A stretch of DNA of 64,000 nucleotides from Diprion similis (lineage: Eukaryota; Arthropoda; Insecta; Hymenoptera; Diprionidae), in assembly GCF_021155765.1 (NCBI RefSeq), contig NC_060114.1, forward strand, positions 5,146,001-5,210,000, read 5' to 3'. Position numbers and translations under genes: made by a program. Below the pieces are notes generated by a model. It saw nothing but the letters and a program-made list of their open reading frames with translations. It was not told the DNA's origin and made no database searches. Positions 35,291-51,160 of this stretch are shown here, piece after piece. The stretch's first letter is position 1. Each line of letters opens with the position of its first letter.

Positions 35291-36884
35291 TTTGTATAAT
35301 TGACTAGGGCTGAAACCAACGACACTTGCATACCCACACAGCGCGAATATGTTAGAACAGTACGAGAGCCAGCGACCAAAACCATGTCTGTTCGCACCAA
35401 GGATGAAACCATATAGAATCGATAGTTTCGTTGACCCTAGACCCAACTAGTTACGTAAAAAAAGCCAGATCATATTATCAAGACATGTTTGATATTGTAA
35501 CTGAACGTATCTTTTGTTATTATATTACTAGAAATACTATTTTCAGACACTTTACGTCTGGCGTTTGACCTGAGCGCATTTTCAAAAATGTCATAAAATT
35601 TAGCCAACTCGTACCATAGGAATTAACTCTAAAATTTCAATTTTTTTGTACGGCTACCAAGATTACCAAAATACTGTTTTCTGAGATTTAGATCTTGCCT
35701 ATAAAGTTACTTTAATGTTATTATATGTGATATAAAATGAAATAAAATATATAGGTGATAAAAAATATTTTTCTCGGTGCAAAAAATTACGTTAAAATCC
35801 CAACTCAAAATGTTGTAATTGGATGAGAAATACCCACAAGCATATTAAACATCCGCCAATTTGATATTGGTATTATTGAGTTGCGTTATCGTATTTTCAA
35901 TTTATGATCTATCGCGATTGTGAGTTGCACATCTGTAAAATGCCTTGATCAAAATAACTTTGTTTGCGCAACCTTGAAAACAAACCCGTTCACGTTTTTG
36001 CTTTTCTTTTTTGGGTTTCATATTTCGAAGAATCGAGTTTGTTTACACAGAAAGAAAAAAAAATCATTTGATAAGTATACTTCCACCGACGACAAGTTGC
36101 TAAAACGTTAGGACCATATACGTGATGAAGGAAACTTAATCAACTCGTTTTCACAATATTAACTGTAAAACCTACAAGAGTAAGATTTTTGGGATTCCCG
36201 TTTCTTTATTACCTGTCATAAACATGTCAAAACTGCAAGTGAATAAAAATTTGAGCAGTTGATCGTGCACCTGCAATTGCAATAGTAGCATTGACCATAC
36301 ATTTAAATGTAGATGCCACGTGGTATAAACCTGTATGCTAATCCACATTTATATACCTTTGTAATGCATATTACTCGCTAGATTGGAATCAGTAAAAATT
36401 TTGTGATTCCCAGTTAAAGTATAAGTATACCACTGAAAAAAACAAGTGCATAAGCATTGAGAATTTAGTAACTATTCACTGATATTTCACTGATTTCCAC
36501 TGTATATACTCGTACACTGGTTTTCTCCAGTTGGTATAATATTTCTAACTGATTCACATTTAGAAAATATATACAGGGGTCGTGCATAAATGACGTCATC
36601 GTGAAATTTACCATTTTTAAGGGTGCCGAAAAACACGTTACAATTTAAGGGTTAAAGAGATGAACGGTACAAAAATTATGTTTGAATGTAAAATAATAAT
36701 TTGGTTCATAAAATGAAGGATTACCATTTCCCATGAACCGATGAACCGCGACACAACACAAATATTTTGAATGAGGCAATTCTTAGAAATGTAATCCGTA
36801 TGAGAAATGTGATTACCGGTATATACAGTTTTTCGATTAACGGAAAAAACAAAGGCATAATATTGGTGTTGTGATATTGTTACC
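35291..36884. other. Intergenic AT-rich region, nothing recognised
   Basis: Upstream flank of SLC22 gene 2. No conserved coding frame, splice chain or repeat was identified. Confidence 0.5.
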
Positions 36885-37190
36885 GACCGTAGTAGCGCAG
36901 CGCGTAGCGTGCGAGACTGCGGAACGGGAGGACCTGACGAATAATTCAAATCCCCAGCCTGTCGAAGACACGGATTTATGGACGGAGCAATCCTTTGCGG
37001 GATTAACCTAAAAGACGGAAGGGGACCGATGGTCAGCCATCTTGGCTGGTACTATCGATACAGATATAGTACCTGTACAAACTGTTTGTTTACACCACGA
37101 GTGTCTGATAGTGGCATACTCACAAGGAACATCGGTTTGGTGTCTCCCGTCTGATTTCGTTGAGACTCATGATGTATGTTGTAGAACATT
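36885..37190 (+). mobile_element. tRNA-derived SINE-like sequence
   Basis: An A-box match (TAGCGCAGCGCG, 36,893-36,904) is followed about 50 bp later by a B-box-like ATTCAAATCC (36,944-36,953), the RNA polymerase III promoter layout of a tRNA. The flanking sequence does not fold as a functional tRNA and the anticodon arm is not convincing. A locally GC-rich tail follows. It could be a SINE head or a tRNA pseudogene. No second copy or target-site duplication was seen in the window. Confidence 0.4.
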
Positions 37191-38776
37191 GAAAACTAAG
37201 TTAACAAAGTAAGGAAATATTGTATTATATAGAAACAGAAAATTGACAAAACTACATAACGAAAACCTGAGAGGAATCCTTCTCAAACCACCGTTACTCG
37301 TTTACTTTTTTACGCATATGATGCATATAAACACTTTTTTTTTTAATGTTTGGTTATCATCCAAGAAAATATATTTTCTGAAGACACAAGAGAGAATTTG
37401 ATTATAAATATAGCTGAGTATTTTTCCTCAGTCAACGCTTCGAATGAAGATATAAACCGGGAGGTGATTTTTTTTACAATAAATTTGACCATGAATTGTA
37501 CATAGATTGATCATTTAGGTATCTTAGACATTGCGCTGTTTGGACGTAAATAATAATTTAAACTTTAATAAACGATTAGTTTACATAATACAAGTTTTAT
37601 TTGAATACATATGTATAATCACAAAAATAAATTACCAATTCCACGTAAAAACAATGTGAATCATTATTCTGAGAAATAAAAAGTGGCATAATTGACCCCA
37701 GCTAGATGCCATAATTCGTTGGCGTTATATCTTCAGTCAAGTTTAAATGTGGCGCGTAAACAGTGCGAGCTAATATGGCCGACGTACTATCTCATTTACT
37801 CATTTTGAGGATGATATTTCGACAGTTAGCGAGTATGTAAGACTCGAATGACAAGTTTGGAATAAGCCATTACGCAAATGGTTTGCAGTCAATGGCCGGA
37901 AAGTCTCATCGTTTTAGGTATACACTTTATTCGAACTGATGTCACAACAGGATGCTAATAAACGTACAGAGTATAATGCAAATTCTGAATGATTTTATCG
38001 TGATCAGTTTACTTTTCAATCGTAGATCACATAAGATGTTGAAAAGTGCTGTCGAATATTATAGTACAAGGTAATTTTAGAAAATAACTATGTAATTGCA
38101 ATTCGTAACTCGTCGGTTTGTTAACTATTAAAAAAAAAAAATAGTGTTCGTAAAGAGATCACACGTATTAGACTGTGATTCTTTTTTAGCAGTTTTCAAT
38201 AACCGAAACTGAACAATTGTTGTTGCAGTAATTGCTACTATAGATACTACGCCATGGGAAAAGTAACTGAAAAATTCTACCATAATAAGAATAAAAAATG
38301 TCAATAATTATAAACGAGTATCACTTGATCAAATAAGACATCAGAAATACAGAAAGAGTTGATCATTTTTTCGAATTCAGCGAAAACAGAAACGGAATCT
38401 GGAAATGTTCTATCGGCAACCAAAGTAGATGCGAAACGCTGCCAACGTTTTTTTTCCAAACTGTAAAATACACAGATTATGCGTGTTGCGGTAAGTTTTG
38501 TAGTTCTCCTATATTCAAAAAGTTCTTCGGTCACCATTTTTTACTTCCGTCACAACCTATTGCTTCAAAGTAATGATGGCCTCATACGATTACTGAGGAC
38601 ACAGGAAAATTCCTATCATTTTTTCATCTCAAACTTTTCGATGCGAACTGCAATTAAACCAGGTAAAGATTTTCCGTGATTTCACAAAAACTCGATCCTA
38701 CGATAGCGCTAGAGATATTATAATACCAAAGTTTTGTATCAGCGAAAGCGTCAATAAAAGAGCAATCTTTCTGGTG
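37191..38776. other. Intergenic region, nothing recognised
   Basis: AT-rich sequence between the SINE-like segment and the first GST. A minus-strand frame at 38,301-38,537 resembles no family I know and is not supported by splice signals. Confidence 0.5.
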
Positions 38777-38799
38777 AAAAAAAAAAAAAAAAAAAAAAA
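38777..38799 (+). repeat. Poly(A) tract of about 23 A
   Basis: An uninterrupted run of A on the plus strand just beyond the 3' end of the minus-strand GST. It could be a retroposon tail or simple slippage; no retroposon body was recognised next to it. Confidence 0.8.
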
Positions 38800-38842
38800 C
38801 GAAAGTATTTGTTGAATGGTACTTAACCGGTCATCTCTCTAG

Positions 38843-40232
<1,390 letters not shown>

Positions 40233-40903
40233 TTATGGGATTCGAGGTGAACACAATCTATAATGACGAATGATATGGCAATAACGTAATACTGCTTTCA
40301 CATCTGTTCTTGCTCTAAATAAACAGTCTTATTTGATAATGAACAACTCACTTTATTCAGGACCAGAGAATAACTGATACTGTCGGTTAAGACGGACCAT
40401 ACGTTACATTTATTAATACCATATACGAAGGCTTATCTTATCAATGTTTGAAGACTTATTTCATAGGTCAGTAAAAATAGTTTGGTTCAATCAGTGCGGG
40501 ATTATCTGTTATACCATTTGTGATGTTATCAAAGTCAACCACTGAGGAACTTTCTTTACAGGTAGTTTCAAACTGTGGCATCAAGCAGATACTGGTTTTG
40601 GTTAATCTACATAACAAAGTAACGAACTTTGTCTATCACGCATAAAGATTATAATTAACGTAAAGCAGAAAATATAAAAAATTGGAAACATCTTGTGTAT
40701 CAGTCTTCCATCATACGAGTTCAATAAGTATGCTTATTACGGTTGAACGTTGTATGCATATGACTACAGTGATAACTGTTCAAAATAATTACCAAACAAT
40801 CATTCTTTCAACGGCAGATCTTGAACGATGTCAGATTAGTTTGTACATTTCTTTGCGCCTTCAATCATTCGCCTTAGACATTACAAACCCAGGGAAATTG
40901 AAT

Positions 40904-41041
40904 TGATCTAATTGGATCAAAATTTCGTCTGTTTGATCTGATCTGATAAACATATGATGTCATATGACCCAATTCGATCTATAAATTACATATCGATAGA
41001 TCAGATTAGATAGGAATAAAATTTGGATCCAATTAGATCTG
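40904..41041. mobile_element. Short foldback element
   Basis: GATCTAATTGGATCAAAATTT at the left end is mirrored by AAATTTGGATCCAATTAGATC at the right end, with GATCTGATCTGATAAA-like words also mirrored inside. It is about 138 bp, AT-rich and without coding capacity, and sits between the two divergent GST genes. It may be a small MITE or a simple palindrome. Confidence 0.6.
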
Positions 41042-41757
41042 TTAATACATTTTTCCCGAGCCTGTTGCTACTTTAATTCATTTGAATCCCAAACTACAAC
41101 GTACCATATTATTATTCACATCGTTCGTCACTGTTCAACGAACCGTTAAACTATTCCTCCTGTAACTATAATAGGTAGTGTTAATTTCATCTACCTGTTT
41201 AAGTTGAGGTGGTTTGAATTTCCCGCTTCTTTGTCCTGTCATCACATGATGGCAGTTTTACTTGCAAACAGGTAATTGGCGAACAGGTTGTTTCGCCTGC
41301 AGATAGACAACCCAACTTTCACCCATGTGGATTCCCCTAATTCCAGTAGTTTTTTGAACCCAACGCTGAATCCTGCGTACGTGGAGAGAAGGGAGAGAAC
41401 ATTAGAGCCCCAATTGAGATTGAGAATATTCTAGAACTCAATTGAGCGTGATTTCACGTCCTTTATCTGTAACAAGCGATTCCTGAATATAGGTAAGTAA
41501 TCCAGGTAATTTAATACTTTCCGACGCATTATCAATATTCTCTTGTTAAATTATTATCAATAATGTTACTGTACCGTTATATTATATGCTTGTGAAATCA
41601 TTGAAAACTGAAGCCGGCACAATTCTAACCTATTATTGCCGGGGCTTCCGATGGATGAGATTGAAGTTAGTAACGGAACGTTGGCAGAAAAATAACTGTT
41701 TTACAATTTCAAATAATTGTCCCTGGGGAGTTGAGATTGTAACGTAATTGCGAATTG

Positions 41758-41786
<29 letters not shown>
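41758..41786. repeat. (TA)n microsatellite followed by (CA)n
   Basis: About 11 TA dinucleotides followed by ACACACA, in the region between the two GST genes. Confidence 0.9.
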
Positions 41787-44892
<3,106 letters not shown>

Positions 44893-45106
44893 ACACGAAT
44901 ATCACTCACCGATATTAACCCACCGTGCACGAATCCATATAAAAACATCATCGGTTTATTTAAGTATTCTTTAAACACTTATAAATATAATAATATACTT
45001 AAAAATATCTTTGCACCTAGAATATCAAACGAATTGACCAATAAAAAAGTATTCAATATTTCTGTACTCTATGTTTGTTATAATATTATGATGTAATATC
45101 AGTCAG

Positions 45107-45112
45107 AATAAA
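45107..45112 (+). terminator. Polyadenylation signal of GST copy B
   Basis: AATAAA 215 bp after the stop codon, in AT-rich 3' sequence. Another AATAAA at about 45,040 could serve instead. Confidence 0.5.
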
Positions 45113-45129
45113 AATTTATCATTAAAAAA

Positions 45130-46401
45130 ATTACCGACCATTAATTACGTACCACTTCCCGTGAATATTCATCAAGTCCCGTTGTAGTGTTCTCAAATCC
45201 CGGAAATATAGCCAAAAATAGTGTTTATTAATTTCAATGAAAATTCGGATTACGAATCGGAAGTATAAAAAAAAAAAAAAAAAAAAAACTGGCGGTGCTA
45301 ATATGGCACAAAAATTGTTCTGAAATGTTGAATAATCTTTAAAAAAAAATTTTTTCCAATTACAAACGCTGATTGCAAACAAAAAAAAATTTCCTAAACA
45401 CAAAACGCCAGATTCAATATGGACGAATACTTTGTGAAAAGTTCATTCTATTTGCACGCAATTCAATTTTTGCGAATTTTTAAGGTTGGTGATAATGAAT
45501 TTAATGCCAAATTTTTATAAAATGCGTTTCAAAATAATTTTGATAAATAGATCACAGGAAAAATTTGACGATATTTTACATAGGAAGACTGGGGAAGACG
45601 AGGATTGAAATAAAGTAATTAATCACTATTACAATAATAATGAGCGTTCATTTCCCTGTAATTTTTCAAAGAATATGCTATCCAATCTATTAACTTGGCT
45701 CCACTTTCTTTTGAAATCCGATACCCATTCGACACCGACATCTTTCAAATTTTGTGGCCAAACGTATGGATGCTTGAATTTATTTGAAACCTCTGTTTCA
45801 ACAATGTTATTCACTACGTTAATGTTTTTGTTTAATACCTCTCAAAATTAAAAAAATTTCCTTGCGTAAGAAATTTCTGCTGTATCATTCGCAGGTTCTG
45901 TAAAAATTCTTACAAGTAATATTTTAAATGCGATAATTACGAAAAACTGAAAGTAGAATATAGGCGGAAGGAAGCGCATCTACACATCATTGCATGAAAA
46001 TTATAACAGAATCTGAGTAGGCAATTAATTTTTGGATAAGTTTCGAACAAATCTTTGTTCAAAAACTTCCATTTAGTTGCAGAGCGGAATCTAATAGAAC
46101 TTTTAACTCATTGCTTTTTGTATAATGAATTTTTATAACGTGAATCAGAAAAATACAGCTACCTTTATTATTAATTTACTGTCTGATATATTGTTAATAA
46201 CAATTTCGGATAACACATTCATATTGCACTTACTTTCTGGAGAAGAATCCATTTCACAGAATCCAAATCGGTCAACTTTTCACCAATCTATGCGTGTTTA
46301 AAACTGATCAATTTTTTGGCGCGTCACAAGCTAACGAAAGAATGAATTGAATTCGCACATCAGGTAGGGACACTTGCCTATCCAGGGTCATAATAATACT
46401 A
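45130..46401. other. Intergenic AT-rich region
   Basis: Holds a poly(A) tract of about 21 A at 45,268-45,288. No coding frame with family resemblance or splice support was seen. Confidence 0.5.
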
Positions 46402-46691
46402 TGCCGTGTGTCCATGAGATACGTGCGCAACTTATGCGCGTGCGTCAAGTCGTTCGGATTTTATTGGCAGACAGTTACCGCCCGATTGAGCACCCGACGC
46501 GATCCCAATTACGACTGCCAGAAAATGTCCCTAGGAGCCCACAGCTAACGGTGCTCCCTCTAGGGACATTTTCTGAAAGTCGCGATTGGGATCGCGTCGG
46601 GTGCTCAATCAGGCGGTAACTGTCTGCCAATAAAATCCGAACGACTTGACGCACGCGCATAAGTTGCGCACTTTCCTCATGAAACATGGTA
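46402..46691. mobile_element. Palindromic MITE family A, copy 3 (beside the transposase gene)
   Basis: An almost perfect inverted repeat of about 290 bp. TGCGCAACTTATGCGCGTGCGTCAAG on the left is mirrored by its complement on the right, and GACAGTTACCGC, GATTGAGCACCCGACGCGAT and AAAATGTCCCTAG are mirrored around a centre near 46,545. It is the same family as the copies in introns of both SLC22 genes. It lies 370 bp beyond the stop codon of the P-like transposase. Confidence 0.85.
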
Positions 46692-47057
46692 CGAACCCCT
46701 ACACTGTCCCAACAGTAAAAAATCCCTAGGAAACAAAATTTTCTTCCTCCAGCTTTTGCATAGCTTTTCGGAATTTGGGACCAACAGGCGCCGACAGAAA
46801 AATATTTTTCAATTTCCATTTGTCCGACAATCATGTCCATTATGTGTATAATATTTATACAACTTTTAGAATAACACTACTTTTTATGCTTATTAAAAGG
46901 ACAGGTTGGTCAATTTATAATGTAACAGCCTCGATAATTGAATGAAGGCTGGAAAATACATATAAAGGGAAGACAGGAAAAGAGTTTTCATAATTTTCGT
47001 TTGAAACATGTGAATATTTTTAGTAAATCACATGAAACATAACCTCTGCCTAGTCTT

Positions 47058-50000
47058 TTAGTTTGCTTCGCCTGTGAGATTACATTCGAATTCGAGTTTT
47101 TCTGTCAGATATTTGCATAACTCGATAGTTGACGTTAAGCTTATACGCAATCCGTGCGCTGTTTCGGTATTTAAAAATTCATCCGCCGTTATTTCGCCGT
47201 TCAACTTTGCGAATTCCCAAGCATTTAGCCATTTCAAACAATTGTCCAATACCTAAAAAAGTAAATAAATAACACCACAGTAAACTAATGTATTTTAATG
47301 TATTATACATGTTATCAGTTTCCTTGAGAGCTTACCTCGAGATTGGCAGAATCAGGAGTAAGTCCTTGAGTTGAAGTGTTAAACTTCAAAGCATCGAATA
47401 TGTCATTCATGCGTTTGCAGAATGTAATAGTCTCTTCACATCCGATTAATGAATCACAGTTTTGATCCAAATAAAATTTGAGCCCGTTTGCCACAGAATT
47501 AGTGAACACCTGAATCAATCCATCAAAAAAGTAACTATAAATTGTAATTACACTAAAAATTTGACAAAACCTGAGAAAATCACCTGTGCTGCAAGACAGT
47601 CACACAATTGTAATGTGTTATCCAATTTCACGTGATTCTGGGTGATTTCAGGACAAACTCTAGTCTTTGCTTCATCACTGTCGAGAATGAATAAAGCCTG
47701 GATATATTTCCACTCGATGTAATTACTATGAGAATTTATCTGAAATAAAGTTTTTGAGGATGGGCATACAAAAAAAGTTTTTAGCACAGCATTAATTCCT
47801 GTTCAACTTACGCGCAGTCGTTTGTTATCATACAGTCGATCCCTTACGCATCGTATCAAGTGCAATACGTCAGAAAATACAAAAACTCTGCGGCTCTCGT
47901 CGATAGGGTGTGTAAACCATGATTTAATATCATTAGTCGAGCCTTCGACACCCAGCGAAGACCAAACTTTCTTACTCATCATCATACCGTCACCGATAAC
48001 TCCATGAATTGTGACTCCACAGTCTTCTAGGCACGCGATTGCTTCGACAACTAGTTTGGATATTTGTTCACCTTGGAGGGGATCTTTGTCGGTGAAAACT
48101 GCAATGGGATGAGTCTGTTTGTCCGTCAATGATTGAAACATCAATACAACACCATGCGTCGCTTGATCATTGACACTTTGAGATTTTGGGATGTCATTTC
48201 TGAAATCCGATAAGCTGACATAGGCTGGACTTTTTGCAGAAATTTCCATTGGATTTTTCATGTCAAGATCGTTCAACAAAATCAGACCGTCGAACTCAAG
48301 ACCCTTCTCTTTTAGTCTATCAAATTTACACTTCAGTACCTCGCCCAAATTTTCATCCAAGCCACATTTCATGTTTGCCAGAGAAAAATATCGACGAATA
48401 GTTTTTGAACAGGGTAACGGCAGAAAATTATTCACCCTTAAGAACTCGTACAACGACGGCGACTTTATGTTCAACAAAAGACACTGCATTATCCATTCGT
48501 TCGAATAACGTCGGCCATTGGATTTTGTTGCGGAAGCGGCTGCGATTATTTCATTCAGTGTTATTCTTTGAGCAGCTGGGATGTTGAGTTTTGAACACTT
48601 TTCGTCAAATGATTCCTTGCTGATTTTGGTCAACTCCTGGGTCTTTTCGACCAGCGAATTCTTCAACAATTCTCTTTCGCCCATGATTCGTTTTAATTTA
48701 AGTTTTTGACGCTTCAATTTCTTCTGCAATGCCAGCAACAAGCTTTGATCAATCGGATTCATAGCCTTTCGCATACGTCGTATCGGCTGATCATTATTGT
48801 ACCTGGATTTTCTCTGAAAAGCAATTTTCCGCAGCTTTATACAACTGCAACATCGCTTCGTCTTTGATATCAGAGAACAATTATCGCTGTGCAAATCACC
48901 GAAATAATCTCTGAATTCGTTGTTCAGTTCAAGATACTGAGTTTCGACGTTTCCTAAACCTCCACACAAATTGATGTTCCCAAATTTGTTCAAAATGTTG
49001 GTCAGTTCGATTTTATCTGATAAAGTTTCTTGGAGTCCGGCCTTTTGCGCTTCTGCAATGCGCCCCGAAACGAAGTATCGTATTCGATTATTAACATCGA
49101 TTGTGATATATTTATCAAAGATCGGGTGATGCACATCGTTTTTTTTCATATATCGTGTGTGGGCGATTGTTACGCACTGCTTGTTTGGAGAGAGCTGATT
49201 TATAACGGTCCAACTTGTAGGAATTGAGAAGTAATTTTCATTGGTTTTCAAAATATCTTCAACAAAAAAATAATATGTTTGAATACGATATTTTTTGACA
49301 AGTGATTCTTTTCAACAACTGGAATAACGAGAATCTGAAATTTTGTTACTGATAAAGAGTATTTTTAACAAACCTTGATTGATTTTTGAAGTAAATGCAG
49401 TGAAAAAATTTACAGATTCTTTTGGTTCTTCCGCTATTTTAGCATGATTGACAGTGACTAGTTCGGAGTCTTCGGCTGGACAAACTTTCGTTTCATTTTT
49501 CAGTAACACAGTTAGATACTTTCCAGTCTGTGAATAGGATGAAAGTGATGTTTTCACATTTTCAATTTCTGTTTGTGGAAATTTTGGCAACAGTTTTTTT
49601 TCCTCCAATTCTTCGAGGTTGTCAGTAACAATTGACGTTTCCATGGCTTTGGATGACTGAGAATCATTTTCCTTGACTGCTGTAATAAATTAAGGAATTA
49701 ATTTATTCAATTGGTGATTGAAAAACGTTGTAAATTTTAGGAATCTATATCTGTTTAAAAGTATGTATACACACATACTCGAGTCGGAAAATTCATTGCA
49801 ATTGGTGACTGACGAAAAGGATTGCGCATTTTCATCATCAGGAGTAAATATCGACGGAACAGCCTGATCCGCCAATCGAGGACACTTGAAGGGAACCTTT
49901 TGAGTAAAAAACAAAACGTCCATTTTTTAACAAAAAAACAAGCGCATGGTTTTCAGTTGTGAGAATGAAGTTGGTAACATTAATGTAACATCGAAAAGAA

Positions 50001-50745
50001 TCACTAAATTGCAACTGTACAATGGATTTGAAACTTTTGCAATTAAAACATGGAAGACATATTTTGCTTATAACAGTTTACTGAATTCCAGACAATTCTA
50101 AAGTTGCCAAAAAACGTTTTTTCCTAAAAGTATATCATCGTATTAACGTTACAAGCGTCAATCTAGCGTCAAAATTAGTTGAGAATAATAATGAGGTCGC
50201 AGAGCAAAAAAATCCCCAACTATTTCAAGTTTTTTAGTTTCCCGGAGATGTGGAAGCTCTGAGGTAATGTAACGATGAATTTTTTGGGAATAATTGTCAT
50301 TTTGCATTCTTATTGTTAGGATTGTCTCAGTTTCAAAAAATATTAACGAAACAAGTCAAGGTCAGTTAATAAGAAATTCAAAAATGGTGTTTTCTTCTCT
50401 TTCAATGTTTTGATACGTAAAAGTTACCAACTTCAACCGTGTTTAATTTGATTCTATAACAAAAAGTTGAAAACTATAGAGGATACCTACAAATACACAC
50501 GACGAACTTACATCTGCAATTTTTCGACCACTCTGATCGAATCTAACATATCTTCTAACGATATCTTCTTCTCTGAAATGTCTTTCACAGACAAATTTCG
50601 TCGCCGTTAAACGAACTCCCTCCGGCAACACCGCCTTCCATTTATCAAACAATTCAACATTCGACGGTGCTTTGAAAACCGAGCGTTTAACCTTAAAACT
50701 TTTATAACCAGTTTTGCACTTCGGCACAACACAAGACCTGGGCAT
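47058..50745 (-). CDS. THAP-domain P-element-like transposase (THAP9 type), apparently intact
   Basis: Predicted DNA-binding, cut-and-paste transposase or a domesticated descendant. Seven exons (minus strand): 50745-50512, 49896-49779, 49679-49374, 49256-47812, 47739-47584, 47509-47336 and 47252-47058. They join in phase to 875 residues with no stop or frameshift. The THAP zinc finger at the N-terminus has C5-x4-C10, FDKWKAVLP and CERHF, and its closing AVPSIF box lies in exon 2, which supports that splice. A Cys-rich SKTKRCCSCIKLR segment and a Lys/Leu-rich coiled coil (LLLALQKKLKRQKLKLKR) follow. The RNase H-like core shows ILLNDLDMK, VIGDGMMMSKKVW, FSDVLHLIRCVRDRL, CEETITFCKRMNDIFDALKF and the C-terminal TAHGLRISLTSTIELCKYL. 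No terminal inverted repeats or 8-bp target duplications were recognised around it, so transposon versus host gene is open. Confidence 0.88.
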
Positions 50746-50996
50746 TTTAGATATAACTACAAGCTTTCGTTACAAATTCATTAGTTTCTTCTGCCGTAAA
50801 TCGACGTGAAACTTACACTCTCGCTGCACTGAAATTTGAGGTTAGCTTTAAAGTTTACTTTGACAGCTTTGACAGTAGGCAGACTAGAATCTAAAGAGCC
50901 AAGACGTCCGTGTCACGGTTGTACACACAAGTCTGGCAACTCAGGCAGAATTTCAATAGGAGCTAATGACTCCACTATTGAAGAAAAATCCAGATG

Positions 50997-51160
50997 GCGC
51001 TGCGATCGAAGGATACATAAACATAACCTAAAAAGTGCGGGTGACTGATGTTGTTTACATTTCCGATAATGGTAATGTATTCCTCGATCGCAGCGACGCT
51101 AACGGTTTGCAAGACCTGTGTGTAAGACCATATCCATGGTTGACACCATAGTCTTACATA
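50997..51160. repeat. Nested inverted repeats upstream of the THAP gene
   Basis: GCGCTGCGATCGAAGGATA (50,997) is mirrored by TATTCCTCGATCGCAGCG (51,079). Just beyond, TGTAAGACCAT (51,121) is mirrored by ATAGTCTTACA about 16 bp later. It could be a small MITE or hairpin in the promoter region; no copy elsewhere in the window was noticed. Confidence 0.5.

Noticed and set aside
38301-38537. Minus-strand 78-codon frame near the GST
   Set aside because: No recognisable motif, and no splice sites linking it to other exons.
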